Of a stretch of 64,000 nucleotides of DNA, positions 1 to 10,150 are shown piece after piece. The stretch is taken from NCBI GenBank assembly GCA_016647705.1, contig CM028328.1:3931311-3995310 (forward strand), read 5' to 3'. Within the stretch, counting starts at the first letter, position 1. Every line of letters starts with the position of its first letter. This DNA comes from Eucommia ulmoides. Taxonomy: Eukaryota; Streptophyta; Magnoliopsida; Garryales; Eucommiaceae. A program made the translations under genes and the position numbers. The notes under the pieces are model-generated. The model was given only the letters and a program-made list of their open reading frames with translations, was not told the origin of the DNA and made no database searches.

Positions 1-1457
1 TGCGTGATGCACCAATTTAATGCTAGCATTAAAATTAAGTAAGCACAAGATATTTTTTTAAAATCAAAAGGGATAAGGACTAGTAATTCTAGGAATTTTA
101 TCAATCGGTTATTCGAAAACTTAGAACTGGAATTCTGAAATCATAAGTATTGTCGCCATATGGTGAGCTGGACAATAGTTGTTATCAAAGTAAAAGAAGT
201 CGTCAGTGTACGAACAATCTGTGGGGGAAACTGTAGTGTCAAAAGCTGATAATTATTTGAACATGCGGATTAAAATTTTCCCTACTCCTTTAGTTGTCTA
301 AGTAGAAGTTGATACCTTGTTCCAGTCATGAATCAATGGATTATCAGGGAACACGATTCAGGTGTTAGAAGATATGTTGAGGGATTGTGTCATGAAAGTT
401 CCTAGTAAAGGGGATGATTGTGCGATGTTAATAAAATCTGGTCACGCTAATAACTATCTTGTTGTCAATCGTGGTAACGTCGCATAAAGTGTTATATGAA
501 AAGGATGCGGGATTCTGATCGGATAGACTGAACTGAGATAGGAAAACGAAACTTTTGCGAGATTTAAAAAAATAGCCGATGTGACTACTTTTTTTTTTAC
601 TGGAAATTGGAAGTTATTGAGATGTTACGGGACAAGGAGAATTTAAAATATCCTTGAGATGATATGTATACACGATATAATAATTTTACAGTTAGTAGCT
701 AGTAACTATTAGAATGTATCGATCTCGTTGTGACTGGGGTGTACCTATGTCCTTTGAGTCGTATATACGTGGATATATGTTTGAGTCATGTTAGGTAGGT
801 AGAAACGAACTTGAAGCATGTAACCATGTCAAAGACTTGGTAAAATGGGGAGATATGAAATAAATTCTTATAGGTTATTTGTTGATATATTTGAGTTGTA
901 GTTATGAGAATAGGGGATATTTAGGTATTATGAAAGATATCGATATGAGTATTAGAGAGTTGAGATAAGTATCGGGGTTAATGATAGTGGAGCTATCTGT
1001 GCTTATGAGATTGATGACAATTACTATTAGGTTAAATGTTGAATGGAAAATATTGTTGCAACGAGCGACTAGAAAAGGTCGAATGAAATAGATAAGTGTC
1101 AGTTACGATGGAATGAAATAAACTCAATGTACTGGAATATTTCCAGCATATAGTGTTGCTACTGATTTTAATTTTATCAGAGTAGCGCAATGGAAGCAGT
1201 GGAAACATGAGATTCTTAAATAGTGGGTTATCCGTGTTAAGTGTAACCGACCACGGGCACCTTGTTTGTTAGATGGTTATGTTTTGACGAGAAAGTTGTT
1301 GATTATAAATTTTGGGACGTTCTAGGATGATGAGACTATATATCGGAAATAGTTGTTTTAGAATCACATAAGACGAGTATAACTTTGTGATGCGACTTTG
1401 ACGTATCAGTAGCCTGATGAAAATTTCGGGACGAAATTGTTTTTAGGAGGGAAGAGT
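1..1457 (+). mobile_element. Gypsy-like LTR retrotransposon A, 3' part of the internal region
   Basis: This stretch matches, in reverse orientation, the internal region of the complete element C (about 55009-56460 on the other strand), including the motif GGGACGAAATT just before the polypurine tract. That motif before the PPT is typical of chromovirus-like gypsy elements. No long pol frame is visible. The counterpart of a 93-residue frame in element C lies at about 205-485 but has in-frame stops (for example a TAA near 300 and a TGA near 330). A polypurine tract, AGGAGGGAAGAGT, lies at 1445-1457 directly before the LTR, which fixes plus-strand orientation. The 5' half of the element lies outside the window. 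Lineage assignment is inference from the termini only. Confidence 0.75.
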
Positions 1458-3947
1458 TGTAAGACCTCGATTTAGCTTGTACGTCATTTTAATTTCAATT
1501 GAGAGCATTTAGAAAATTTCGGAAAAAAAAAATTTAAGATAAAAATAAAAATAAATAAATAAATAAATAAATAAAAATGAAATAAAATGATAATTGGGTC
1601 AAATTGCAAATTTGGGAACTTATCCTAAATTCGAGATGCGCAAATTTCAGTCGAATTCTAGAATAAAAATTTTAAGGATCGAAATGTAATTTCAGAAAAA
1701 CTTAAGAAAAAAGGAAAAAAAGAATGAGAATGAGTTTAAAATAGGAACATAGTGGAAGATAGGGGGAGAGAAGTGTAATTCAAACAAAAAAAAAAAAAAG
1801 TTTATGTCCGTGCGAAAGCAGCTGGCTGGCAGCAAGGAGATCGAGAAAATGGAATTCAACGTGGCAGGCGATTGATCACTCTTACACCACCATTCTCATG
1901 CATATATATACACATACACACCACGTCGATGGCGCCACGGAAGAACACGCCATGATCTCAGAAATCTAGAGAGAGAGAGAGAGAGAATCGGAGGAACGGA
2001 GGCTGTTTTGTGATCGCCGGCAGTGTGAGTTTTCTGTTTGTGTTCTGTCTTCCGTTCCTCTTCAGCGAAAGTATAGAAGTCGTCCGGCCGTGAGAGGTCT
2101 GTTGTGGGTGTGTAGGCGTGAGCAGAGTAGTGTTCGGCGGGGGAATTCGCCCGTGGAAGTGTTACAATTTATCGACAATCGGGGAGAGGGGAGTTGTTCG
2201 GTTCGACGAGGTGCATGGGTAGGTGAAACCTGTTACCGACAGTGGGTGTACCGACATTGGGTTTTGACGTCGTCGTTCACCCGTGACGGAGGGGATATGA
2301 GTGTTCCGGTGGGGGATGGTGTAGGGCCGACGGTGAGGGCAACGAGGCGTGGGAGGCCTCCGGTGGACGGTAACGGTAGAGAGAGAGAGCAGATGGCTGG
2401 CCGGAAGTGAATCGAAACAGAAACAGAGACGGTGGCGCAAGCAGGACGAAAAAGAAGAAAGATGAAGAAAAGAAAAAAAAAAAAAAAAAAAAAGGGGAAA
2501 TTGCAGAAACCACCCCAAGAAAATCCAAAACCCATCTCGTAGTCGCCAAACATTTCGGAAACAGGTGAAACTTCAATCGATTATTAATTCTCGTTAAATT
2601 AAATTTTAGTTAGTGTTACAAATCCTAAAATCATAATAATTTCATGACGATTAATTAATTTTAAGTACGTGGTACATAAAATTAGTAACGATTCGGAATA
2701 TAGGGTTTGCATTGCATGATTAGGATGTTTTAGATAAGATATTAATTTAGACTCTGCCGCTATTAGATTCGCAGACACCGGCGTTCGGATAGAGTGCGGT
2801 CAGTGTCAGTTTTGCAAAACGGATATCGAGGTGAGTATACTGTCTTCTTACGAAACTATTTTTCTATGTATATATATATGATGGAATATGCATTTAAATA
2901 GTTTGTATGAATTTATAAATGATATGGATCAAGCAGGATTTGGGTGAGTTAGTAAACTGAATTTTCGGAAGATTTCGGTGGTTTTCAAAATGAAGTGGAA
3001 AATGAATTTTTGTTGGAATTGGTGAAATCAGACGGTGTTTTAAAAGAAAATAAAAACATATGTTTTTCTAAAAATGCCTGGTTTCTAAAAATAAAGGGTG
3101 AAAAAGTGATTTTGATAAAAATTAAACGATATTTATTGAGTTGTGATTCGATGATGCTGTATTTGATTTGACGATACCATAGTATTTGTCTGTTTCGGTA
3201 GAGTGAGGTTATCCGCTTCGGCGGAGTGATGTTATCCGCTTCGGCGGAGTGATGTTTATCTGCTTCGGCAGAGTGATGTTAGACGTTTATACTGCGCAGT
3301 GATTATCCGCTTCGGCGGAGTGATGGGTGTTCGTAGGAAGGCATATCCTACGGATAGTACGGTACCGTTGCAAACTCTCGATCGTGAGGTTAAAACGATC
3401 ACTAGGGCTGGCCAGTGTGTGTGGGTTGGAGGTGTGTGTTTGAGATTGGTGCTTGAGATGTGGTGTTTTACGTATATTGGTTGATTTGATATTATTTATT
3501 ATGATGATTGGTATGATTTTATGCTAGATGGATTTGGATGGAACTTATCTCTATCACTTTATTTTCATTGCTTATATGCTTATGTTTGATCCATACTTAA
3601 TTGTGGAAATATGTAGAACGTATTAATATTTTAAAAATGTTTTACTAAGAACGCAGTACACTCGCAGGTGCAGCAGCTAGGAGTCGGTCCCCTACTGGCA
3701 CTAGGTAAAGCTACGTGATGAAGTCATATAGGCGATTGAGAGAAGCTATCAAAGGTGAACCTATAAAAGGTTCATGGATAGATACTTTTAGGTAAATAAA
3801 TTTCGGGACAGGTGTGTCTCCCATAGTAGATGTTTGTATTATATAGTAGGTGTATATTGTCATTTGTTTGGATGTTTGGGTATTGATGATGTCATGTTAT
3901 AGTCACGCCCGCCTCGGGATGACGGGTGTCCAGGACGGGTTGTGACA
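1458..3947 (+). repeat. 3' LTR of gypsy-like element A (long variant)
   Basis: The LTR starts TGTAAGACC right after the polypurine tract and ends GGGTTGTGACA, giving TG...CA ends. It is about 2490 bp, against 1980-1982 bp for the LTRs of element C with which it shares most of its sequence. The extra length lies at its 3' end (from about 3145): the point where the C LTR terminates is homologous to an internal position here, and this copy runs on for several hundred bases. Short open frames around 2090-2576 lie in low-complexity LTR sequence and are not genes. (GA)n lies at about 1970-1986, AAATA-type repeats at about 1549-1577 and poly-A at about 2470-2493. The 5' LTR is outside the window, so no target duplication can be checked. 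Confidence 0.8.
3188..3326 (+). repeat. Tandem 23-bp repeats inside the LTR of element A
   Basis: A unit built on TCCGCTTCGGCGGAGTGATG occurs in two exact adjacent copies (about 3209-3231 and 3232-3254), a diverged third copy (3255-3278) and a separated fourth (3302-3325). A more diverged copy precedes them at about 3190. Each unit contains a short palindrome, CCGCTTCGGCGG. The array lies in the part of the LTR that element C lacks, so it is specific to the long LTR variant. Confidence 0.8.
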
Positions 3948-4840
3948 ATTTCTCTTCTTATCTCTCTAATACGGCTCGTCATATTAATCCACATTTTGTT
4001 TATATCCTCATATCTCTTCCATAACTCATCATTGCTAATTTTATCCTTAAACAACTCCATCTTTTCACTTCTTAGATATTTCCAACGTATCCTTGCATGT
4101 CTATTTATCTTAGACTCTCGTTTACACCCCTGAAACTTGAGATCAGTTACCATTATTCTATGTTGGGTAGCAATACTCTCTCTAGGAATGACTTTACAGT
4201 CCTTACATATCAAATGACCACTCGCCCTAGTAAGGACAAAATCTATCTGGCTATTCCTCTTAAATGTGATAAGGTGTTCATCCATTTTCCTTAAGTATGT
4301 ATTTAGAATAACTAAATCATACGCCAAATCTAAAATCATCCCACCCATTGTATTCTTTTCCCCAAATCTATAGCCACCATGTACTTTCTCGAAAGTCCCA
4401 ATTTCCTTCTCAACATGTCCATTCAAGTCTCTCTCAATAAATATTTTTTCTTGGTTAGGTATACTTTGAACAATTTCATCCATCTTCTCCCAAAATTCTC
4501 GTTTAACAATTTCTTGCAGTCCAACTTGAGAAGCGTACACATTAATAACATTAATCACATCCCCTCCAATCACCAGCTTCATAACCATCATCTTATCGCC
4601 AATTCTCCTAATATCAACAACGTTATCCTTTAAATCCCTATCTACCATGTTGACCACCCCATTCCTATGTTTGTCCTTCGCTGTATACTTTTATATCCCG
4701 TACTCTCAATTTCTCTAGACCTCTCTCTAACCCACTTAGTTTCTTGTAAGCATAGAATATTAATCACCCTCCTACAAATCACATCCACCAATTCTCAAGT
4801 CTTACCTGTCAGCGTTCTTATGTTCCAAGTTGCCAACTTA
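3948..4840 (-). pseudogene. LINE-type endonuclease (exonuclease/endonuclease/phosphatase) fragment
   Basis: The minus strand encodes a piece of the EEP-fold endonuclease of plant LINE-like elements, often labelled craniofacial-development-protein-2-like in plant genomes. Recognisable blocks in order are LATWNIRTLTGKT near 4830, LCLQETKW, INVINVYASQVGLQE, DLNGHV, a DEHLITF block and QIDFVLTR, then a basic stretch. These endonucleases nick target DNA for retrotransposition. A TGA interrupts the frame just after the first block, near 4800, and the usual GGDLNGHVG motif reads ERDLNGHVE, so the catalytic neighbourhood is altered. The frame runs straight into the LTR of element A at 3947, whose insertion or junction removed the rest, including any reverse transcriptase. 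Non-functional remnant. Confidence 0.8.
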
Positions 4841-5264
4841 AGCCCACTCTCATGGACTAACTTTTTTATCCGCACCCGTTTACCATAATGCGGCAACCCT
4901 CATTCATTTGACACTGTATCCAGGTGAAAACACGGCGCGTTGTTTCTGGGCGACACCCTAGCCCACCTTAACCCATTATTCACTACATCCGGACGGTGAA
5001 AATGTAGCGCGTCACTAGTAGAGAATGCCCTAATGTTTAATATATTTGGATTCATGTCATAAAAGTTCTGACAAAATTTTTCGCTGACTGTCAGCTACCT
5101 AACGCAACCCTCCTCCTTTATATACTAACTCTATGATGTCACATGCAATGCAAGTTTTGTATATTAGCTTTGACTTCTCCATTATATGCTAACCCTATGA
5201 TGTCACGTGCAATGCAAGTTTTGTATATTAGTTTTCCTTACGCGGTTTAGTTGGAAAAAATGAT
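4841..5264. other. Intergenic; LINE 5' flank and a short direct repeat
   Basis: No gene is visible. 4841-5050 is probably the 5' region of the LINE fragment. A direct repeat of about 52 bp occurs at about 5119-5170 and 5182-5234, sharing ATGATGTCAC and GCAATGCAAGTTTTGTATAT. Confidence 0.5.
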
Positions 5265-5975
5265 AGAAAAAAAATAATGAAAAAGAATAAAAAATTATTC
5301 GGTAGTGATGAAAAATAAGAGAAAAAAAATAAGAATGAAAATACACAATTTTCGAAATAATTTTTTTAGACAAAAAATAAAACCTTGATAATGAATTTTT
5401 AATTTAATGTTAGTAAAATACTAAATTATATTAAAGTAAATTAAATTTCTTCCTTATATTTTTTTTCCTAACCAAATAATACCAAAGAAAATAACTTTTC
5501 TTTCACAATGGTTATAAATAATAATCTCTAATTTTTCTTTTCCATTCTTCCAACCAAATGTACTTTTAATTAGATTATATCCAAAATATATTTTTTTCAT
5601 ATAATTTTAGATATATAATTACGATTTAGTGTACAATAAAAAAAAAATGCATACGAAATTAAGATATTTAACCAGAAAACAACTAACTTTTTAGTATAAA
5701 TTAGGGGATTCAACAAGATTCGAAAATTCAATTTTCTCGAAAGTGAAAAAAAAAAATTAATGAATTTGGATAAAGTTAACATAAAAATGCGGTTGAATAA
5801 TTGCATTATTCACTTAGAAAAATATGTTCTATACAATAAGGTGAATTTAATTACAATAATTGATCACTTTTCGATACATAAAATTCGTACAGATTCAATG
5901 TATATAATGATGCATTAACCACAATAATATGACATATAAATATGAAATAATAACTTTAAAACTAAAAAATAATTT
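5265..5975 (+). repeat. AT-rich repeat, left arm of a long inverted pair
   Basis: This arm is the reverse complement of 24885-25560 over nearly its whole length. Particularly clear is 5820-5970, matching 24890-25030 with few changes. The left arm holds about 100 bp (around 5640-5760) missing from the right arm. Both arms are AT-rich and non-coding. The pair encloses the Helitron. It may be the arms of a fold-back element or two opposite insertions of one repeat family. Confidence 0.75.
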
Positions 5976-6109
5976 AGGTGCACTTATCCCCTATATCAGG
6001 GGTAAGTGGTTTGAAAATCTAACCAAAGGGAGGATAAATAGTGATTTCCAAACTACAGAGGAGTAAAGTGCAAATTGGTTAAATCACAGAGAAATAAAGT
6101 GTAATTAAC
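5976..6109 (+). mobile_element. Half copy of a palindromic MITE
   Basis: This is a fragment of the element complete at 25778-26004. It shares the centre (CACTTATCCCCTA, GGGTAAGTGG) and the right terminus ATAAAGTGTAATTAA, and lacks the left terminal inverted repeat. It joins the left AT-rich arm directly. Confidence 0.7.
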
Positions 6110-6181
6110 CCTTTTATATATATATGAACTATATATAAAATATAAGGGTTTCTCTCACCATGGCAGCCACCGAATGGCATC

Positions 6182-6244
<63 letters not shown>

Positions 6245-6246
6245 AA
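6110..6246. repeat. (TA)n tract left of the Helitron
   Basis: A TA dinucleotide run occupies about 6186-6240. It mirrors the (TA)n tract that directly follows the Helitron 3' end at 24818. This fits insertion of the Helitron into an AT-rich site, the usual A|T preference of these elements. Confidence 0.7.
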
Positions 6247-6480
6247 TCAGGACATATTTACATTTTGAGACATTTTGAGCCGTCAGATCGAATATCTGAC
6301 GGCTGAGATTACATTTTGAGAGATTTTATATTTGAGACATTTTAGGCCATTGGATCGATATCCAACGAACAAAATTAAATGATACCAGTAGACATTTTTT
6401 GCCATCCGATTAGATTAGATCAAGGGTTGATATTTTTTGATCATTTTTGACCGTGAGATCGTTTCGATCCAACGGTTGTG
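6247..6480 (+). repeat. Repeat with dyad motifs, related in inverted form to 39650-39830
   Basis: It contains ACATTTTGAGACATTTT and an inverted pair around CCGTCAGATCGAATATCTGACGG (6280-6304), followed by further GATC-type dyads. A diverged reverse-complement copy lies at about 39650-39830. Both copies sit directly beside a (TA)n tract. This could be the terminal part of a repeat family, possibly a Helitron 5' end. Confidence 0.55.
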
Positions 6481-6731
6481 GTTGACTATTTTTTTTTACA
6501 ATCTCTCAAGTCACAACATTATAGTTTCTCTATCTACAAATAAATCCCCCAAATCTCTCACAATCCCGCCAAAATCGCAACAGCCATCTCAATTCTCAAG
6601 TCACAACACTATACAACACTATAGTTTGCTCTCTCAATCTTTCATATAGCCATCTCCATTCCCAAAGCGTGAGCTCCACCTTACCTCTTCAGATCATCCC
6701 CAATCCATCGTCGCCGTCGGTCTCGCCAACT

Positions 6732-7085
6732 CCAGCTCATCCGCTACTGCCGTTGCCGTCGTCGCCTCGCCATCTCCGTCGCCTCCGTCACTGTCATCGT
6801 CTCCTCGAACGAACGCTGCCTTCAGATACGGTTTTCTCTGATTTTCTCCGATTAATCTCAGATCTGTAATCAAGAATTAACCAACGATTTTTTTCTTTCA
6901 TTTCATCTCCAGCCCATCCGCTACTGCCGTCGCCGTCGCCTCAACATCTCCATCGCACCTGCAATTTCCGTCGCCTTCATCGTCTCCTAGAACAAACGTT
7001 GCCTTCAGGTAGTATTTTCTCAGTTCATCTCAGATCCAGAATCAAGATTGACCTCCGATTTTCTTATTTCATTTCGTGGCAGAGG
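6732..7085 (+). repeat. 177-bp tandem duplication in GC-richer leader-like DNA
   Basis: Two diverged copies (6732-6908 and 6909-7085) share CATCCGCTACTGCCG, CATCGTCTCCT and CTCAGATC blocks. Part of a third similar segment continues to about 7210. The DNA is much less AT-rich than its surroundings and resembles 5' UTR or first-exon sequence, but no long frame is conserved. Confidence 0.65.
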
Positions 7086-8198
7086 AATCGATCCAGATTT
7101 TCTCAGTTCGCCATCCCGTTCCATCGCCATCGGAGATTCAATTGCCATCGGAGATTCTTCATCTCAAGAAATCAACCACCGAATCACTGATTCTCCCCCT
7201 TCATCAGGTACCGCTGTCGCTATCGTGCCTCGGACCTGATGTTTTGGTTTGTGTGTTATGGTTTTTGTATATATCAATCACCTGATTCTTCATCAATCAC
7301 CTAATTTTTGTATATATGGTTTTTGTATATATCAATCACCTGATTTTTGTAGATATTTATCAATCACCTGATTCTTCATCTCAAGAAATCAATCACTGAA
7401 TCACTGAATATATCTTTGGTTTGTGTGTTATGGTTTTTGATGTATGCATATTCGATTGTGAGAGATTTCGTGGCAGAGGAATCGATCAGACCTGATGTTT
7501 CTTGAGCTAATTTTGAGTGTCTTTTGAATTGGTGTCCATAGATTCCATCTTGAATTTTACCTTCTAATTTTTTTTTTTTTTTTTTTATATATATTCTCAT
7601 TTGGTTTTGTTTAGGTACGTTCCACACCTTTTTAATCTCCTCTAGGCCATTTTCGTTTTTTGAATGGATAATAGTTTGTATATTTGACGCAGATTTTTAG
7701 GAAATCATGGCATTCAGACTTCTATGCATTTCAAGTGAACAACGTGAATATCAGGTAGATTTGAGATATGCTGACAATGATGAATAATTGAAATTTTCTC
7801 AATAATCAAGTGAATATCAGAATTTATGCATGATTGTTTTTAGTACATTTCAAAACCGGACTATTCAATTGGGTTTCTCTCGATTACCCATCGGATTTTT
7901 TTTATTTCTTTTTTGCCATCCCTAGATAAAACAAAGTAATAAACTGCAATTCTAGAAATAAACAGATCCTTTTAATTAAATTTATTGTATATTTGAGCAA
8001 TCTAATTTAAAGCACCTCAGATAGTAATAAATGGATAACAACTGAAACTAGATAGGAATCCCAAAGAGATTTATTACCTGCCATTCTTCAACCTTCTTAC
8101 CAAATCCATTGGCCATTAGTGCTCTGTATAATCTTCTACGATCCTAAAGAACATCAAAGGCAGACAAAGAGAAAAAAACAATTAAAATCAAAGAAACT
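7086..8198. other. Upstream region of the inhibitor gene, with short repeats
   Basis: 7230-7430 holds several copies of a short unit containing TATCAATCACCTGATT and of GGTTTGTGTGTTATGGTTTT. A T-run lies at about 7568-7586. The rest to 8198 is AT-rich and non-coding. A TATA-like TATAAT at 8127-8132 lies about 67 bases before the inhibitor start codon and could be its promoter. Confidence 0.4.
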
Positions 8199-8735
8199 AT
8201 GGTGTCTACTACACTCTTTTCATCCTTACCAATCCTACTTATGCTTCTCATTACACAGCCGAGCATAACAGCAGAAGGTGCTAATCCCTTGATTGCAACT
8301 GCGTGCCGCCGGGTTGAAAACCCAGCCTTCTGCATGAATGTACTAGGATCTGACCCTCGCACCGGTACAGTGGACATGAAAGGTCTTGAGAAAATAGCGG
8401 TTGAGTTGGCATCTTATAACGCCACCGGCGCCAGTGTCATGATTCACTCACTCTATCTAGGAGCAAAAGATCCTTCTCTGAGGGCTCGGTTTAGGAAATG
8501 CTATGATCTTTACACTGACGGCATGAATAATCTCAAACTAGCATTGCAATTCCTCAACGCCGGCGAATACAGTGATGTTAATACTGCAGCGGCTGGTGCT
8601 TATGATGCTACCGCTGATTGTGAGGATGCCTTCAAGACCCCGCCGGCCATTCCGTCCCCCCTTACCATCGACAATCGCAATATGAGGTTCCTCTGTGATA
8701 TAGTAGCAGCTATCGCTAATATTCTTTCCCATTGA
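8199..8735 (+). CDS. Pectin methylesterase / invertase inhibitor family protein
   Basis: An intact single-exon frame of 178 residues, the usual size for this family. Residues 1-25 form a hydrophobic signal peptide ending near SITA, so the product should be secreted to the apoplast or vacuole. The mature part is a PMEI-type four-helix domain. Four cysteines are placed as expected for two disulphides: C36 and C45 (CRRVENPAFC) and C101 with C141; C166 is an additional one. A YNAT glycosylation site is at N74. The helical segment around residues 103-145 (YDLYTDGMNNL ... ATADCEDAF) is the typical C-terminal signature. Known members bind either pectin methylesterase or acid invertase, and sequence alone does not settle the target. 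No stop or frameshift is present, unlike the surrounding TE genes. It lies inside the proposed Helitron limits and 50 bp before a copia relic. Confidence 0.88.
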   Translation: MVSTTLFSSLPILLMLLITQPSITAEGANPLIATACRRVENPAFCMNVLGSDPRTGTVDMKGLEKIAVELASYNATGASVMIHSLYLGAKDPSLRARFRKCYDLYTDGMNNLKLALQFLNAGEYSDVNTAAAGAYDATADCEDAFKTPPAIPSPLTIDNRNMRFLCDIVAAIANILSH

Positions 8736-8784
8736 TTATGAATGTATTAGCGTAAAAAATAAGTAGGAAAAGAATGAGACGGGC

Positions 8785-9290
8785 TTAACCTTCGTAATCA
8801 ACCTCTCTTCCCGGCATATATATCGTGTGCTCCCAACTTATTACAAATATAATGTATTTTATTCGAAAATACACAAGTGATTTAGTAAATAAATCTAGAG
8901 AATTAACATGTGGAGTGTGGGCTGTTTCTCTCAATTGCTCATGAAAAAATGCATTTTGAAAAATTATCACATACTAAACTCAATGGAAGAGAATGATCGA
9001 AGCCAAATTCTTATAACATGTGTTTTAATCAAATCAACTCACACATGGTATGAATCATCGTTCGATATTCTGATTCAAGACTTGATCGGCCTACCACTTT
9101 CTATTTCTTACTCTTCCAAGAGGCTAGATTTCCTCTAACAAATACACAATAGCCTATTGTGGATTTTCTATCTGAAGCAAATTTGATCCATTCAGCATTT
9201 GTATGTCCCTCGACTTGCGTGTATCCATGATTTCTGTACAACAGAACATATCCCGATGCACCTTTCAGATATCTAAAAATGCGGACAATA
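8785..9290 (-). pseudogene. Ty1/copia RNase H fragment
   Basis: On the minus strand the recognisable copia RNase H order is VRIFRYLKGASGYVLLY, HTNAEWIKFASDRKST, GYCVFVRGNLASWKSKK, VVGRSSLESEYRTM, CELI, then PHVNSLDLFTKSLVYF and IYMPGREV near the C-terminus. The first conserved D of the usual NADW motif reads E (TNAEW). In-frame stops lie after SKK and after CELI, and a frameshift falls near 8960. No LTR is adjacent, so it is an isolated relic. It ends 50 bp downstream of the inhibitor gene, in opposite orientation. Confidence 0.85.
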
Positions 9291-9299
9291 ACTCATCTT

Positions 9300-10150
9300 T
9301 CACTATCTTATTTTTGGGTGTTTAGTGAAACAGAAACACTTACACGCGCGAAATAGAAACATAAACATTGAACGACGTTCTTTGATTGAATTCTTTTCTT
9401 CTTTTAAAGAAGAAGAATAGTTTAAATAACAGTTTCTGTTCCGATTGATCTATGTAACCATTTTATGAACACAATGTTGTAAAAAATGATGATTTTCTCA
9501 TATTCAGAGCCAAAATCATGAAAAATTGTTTTACTAATGTATCAAGAATATCTGGAAAAAAATTATGCATTTCTTTAATTCTTTGATGGCGTTTGTTTAG
9601 TGTTTATTTTTAAAGGCAAATCAAGATTGATGGCATTTGTTTAGTGTCTATGTTTCTGTTTAATGTTTCTACATAGCATTTATTTCATTTTTGTGTGTTT
9701 AGTGAAGCAAAAACACTTACACTCGAGAAATAGAAACAGAAACAGTCCGTCAATAGCAGCCTGATCAGGTATATTTTGCTTCTTCAGTGTATGTATTTGA
9801 AAAATGCTGATTTTCTCAGATTCATATTAGATTCAAAGCCAAAATCATGAAAAATTATGTAAGTCAAGTATCAAGAATATCTGGAAAAAATTAATCACTT
9901 CTTTGATTCTTTGATGACGTTTGTTTAGTGTTTATTTTTAAAGACAATTCAGGAATGATGACATTTTTTTAGTGTCTGTGTTTCTGTTTAATGTTTCTGC
10001 TTAGCGTTTGTTTTGTTTTTGTGTATTTAGTGAAGTAGAAATATTTACATGCGAGAAATAGAAACAGAAACATTGAACAACCTTCTTTGATTGTATTATT
10101 TTCTTCTTTTAAATAAGATGAACAATTTAAAGAACAATTCTTGGTAATTA
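9300..10150. repeat. Degenerate tandem repeat, three copies of about 330-380 bp
   Basis: The motif GTTTAGTGAA(A/G)C followed by ACTTACAC and GAAATAGAAACA recurs at about 9318, 9697 and 10025. It is linked by repeated TGATGGCGTTTGTTTAGTGT and GAATATCTGGAAAAAA blocks. Similarity is clear but interrupted. No coding potential is seen. Confidence 0.7.

Noticed and set aside
2090..2576. Open frames on both strands in the LTR of element A
   Set aside because: They overlap each other, are low-complexity (poly-F/poly-S) and lie in an LTR without known domains.
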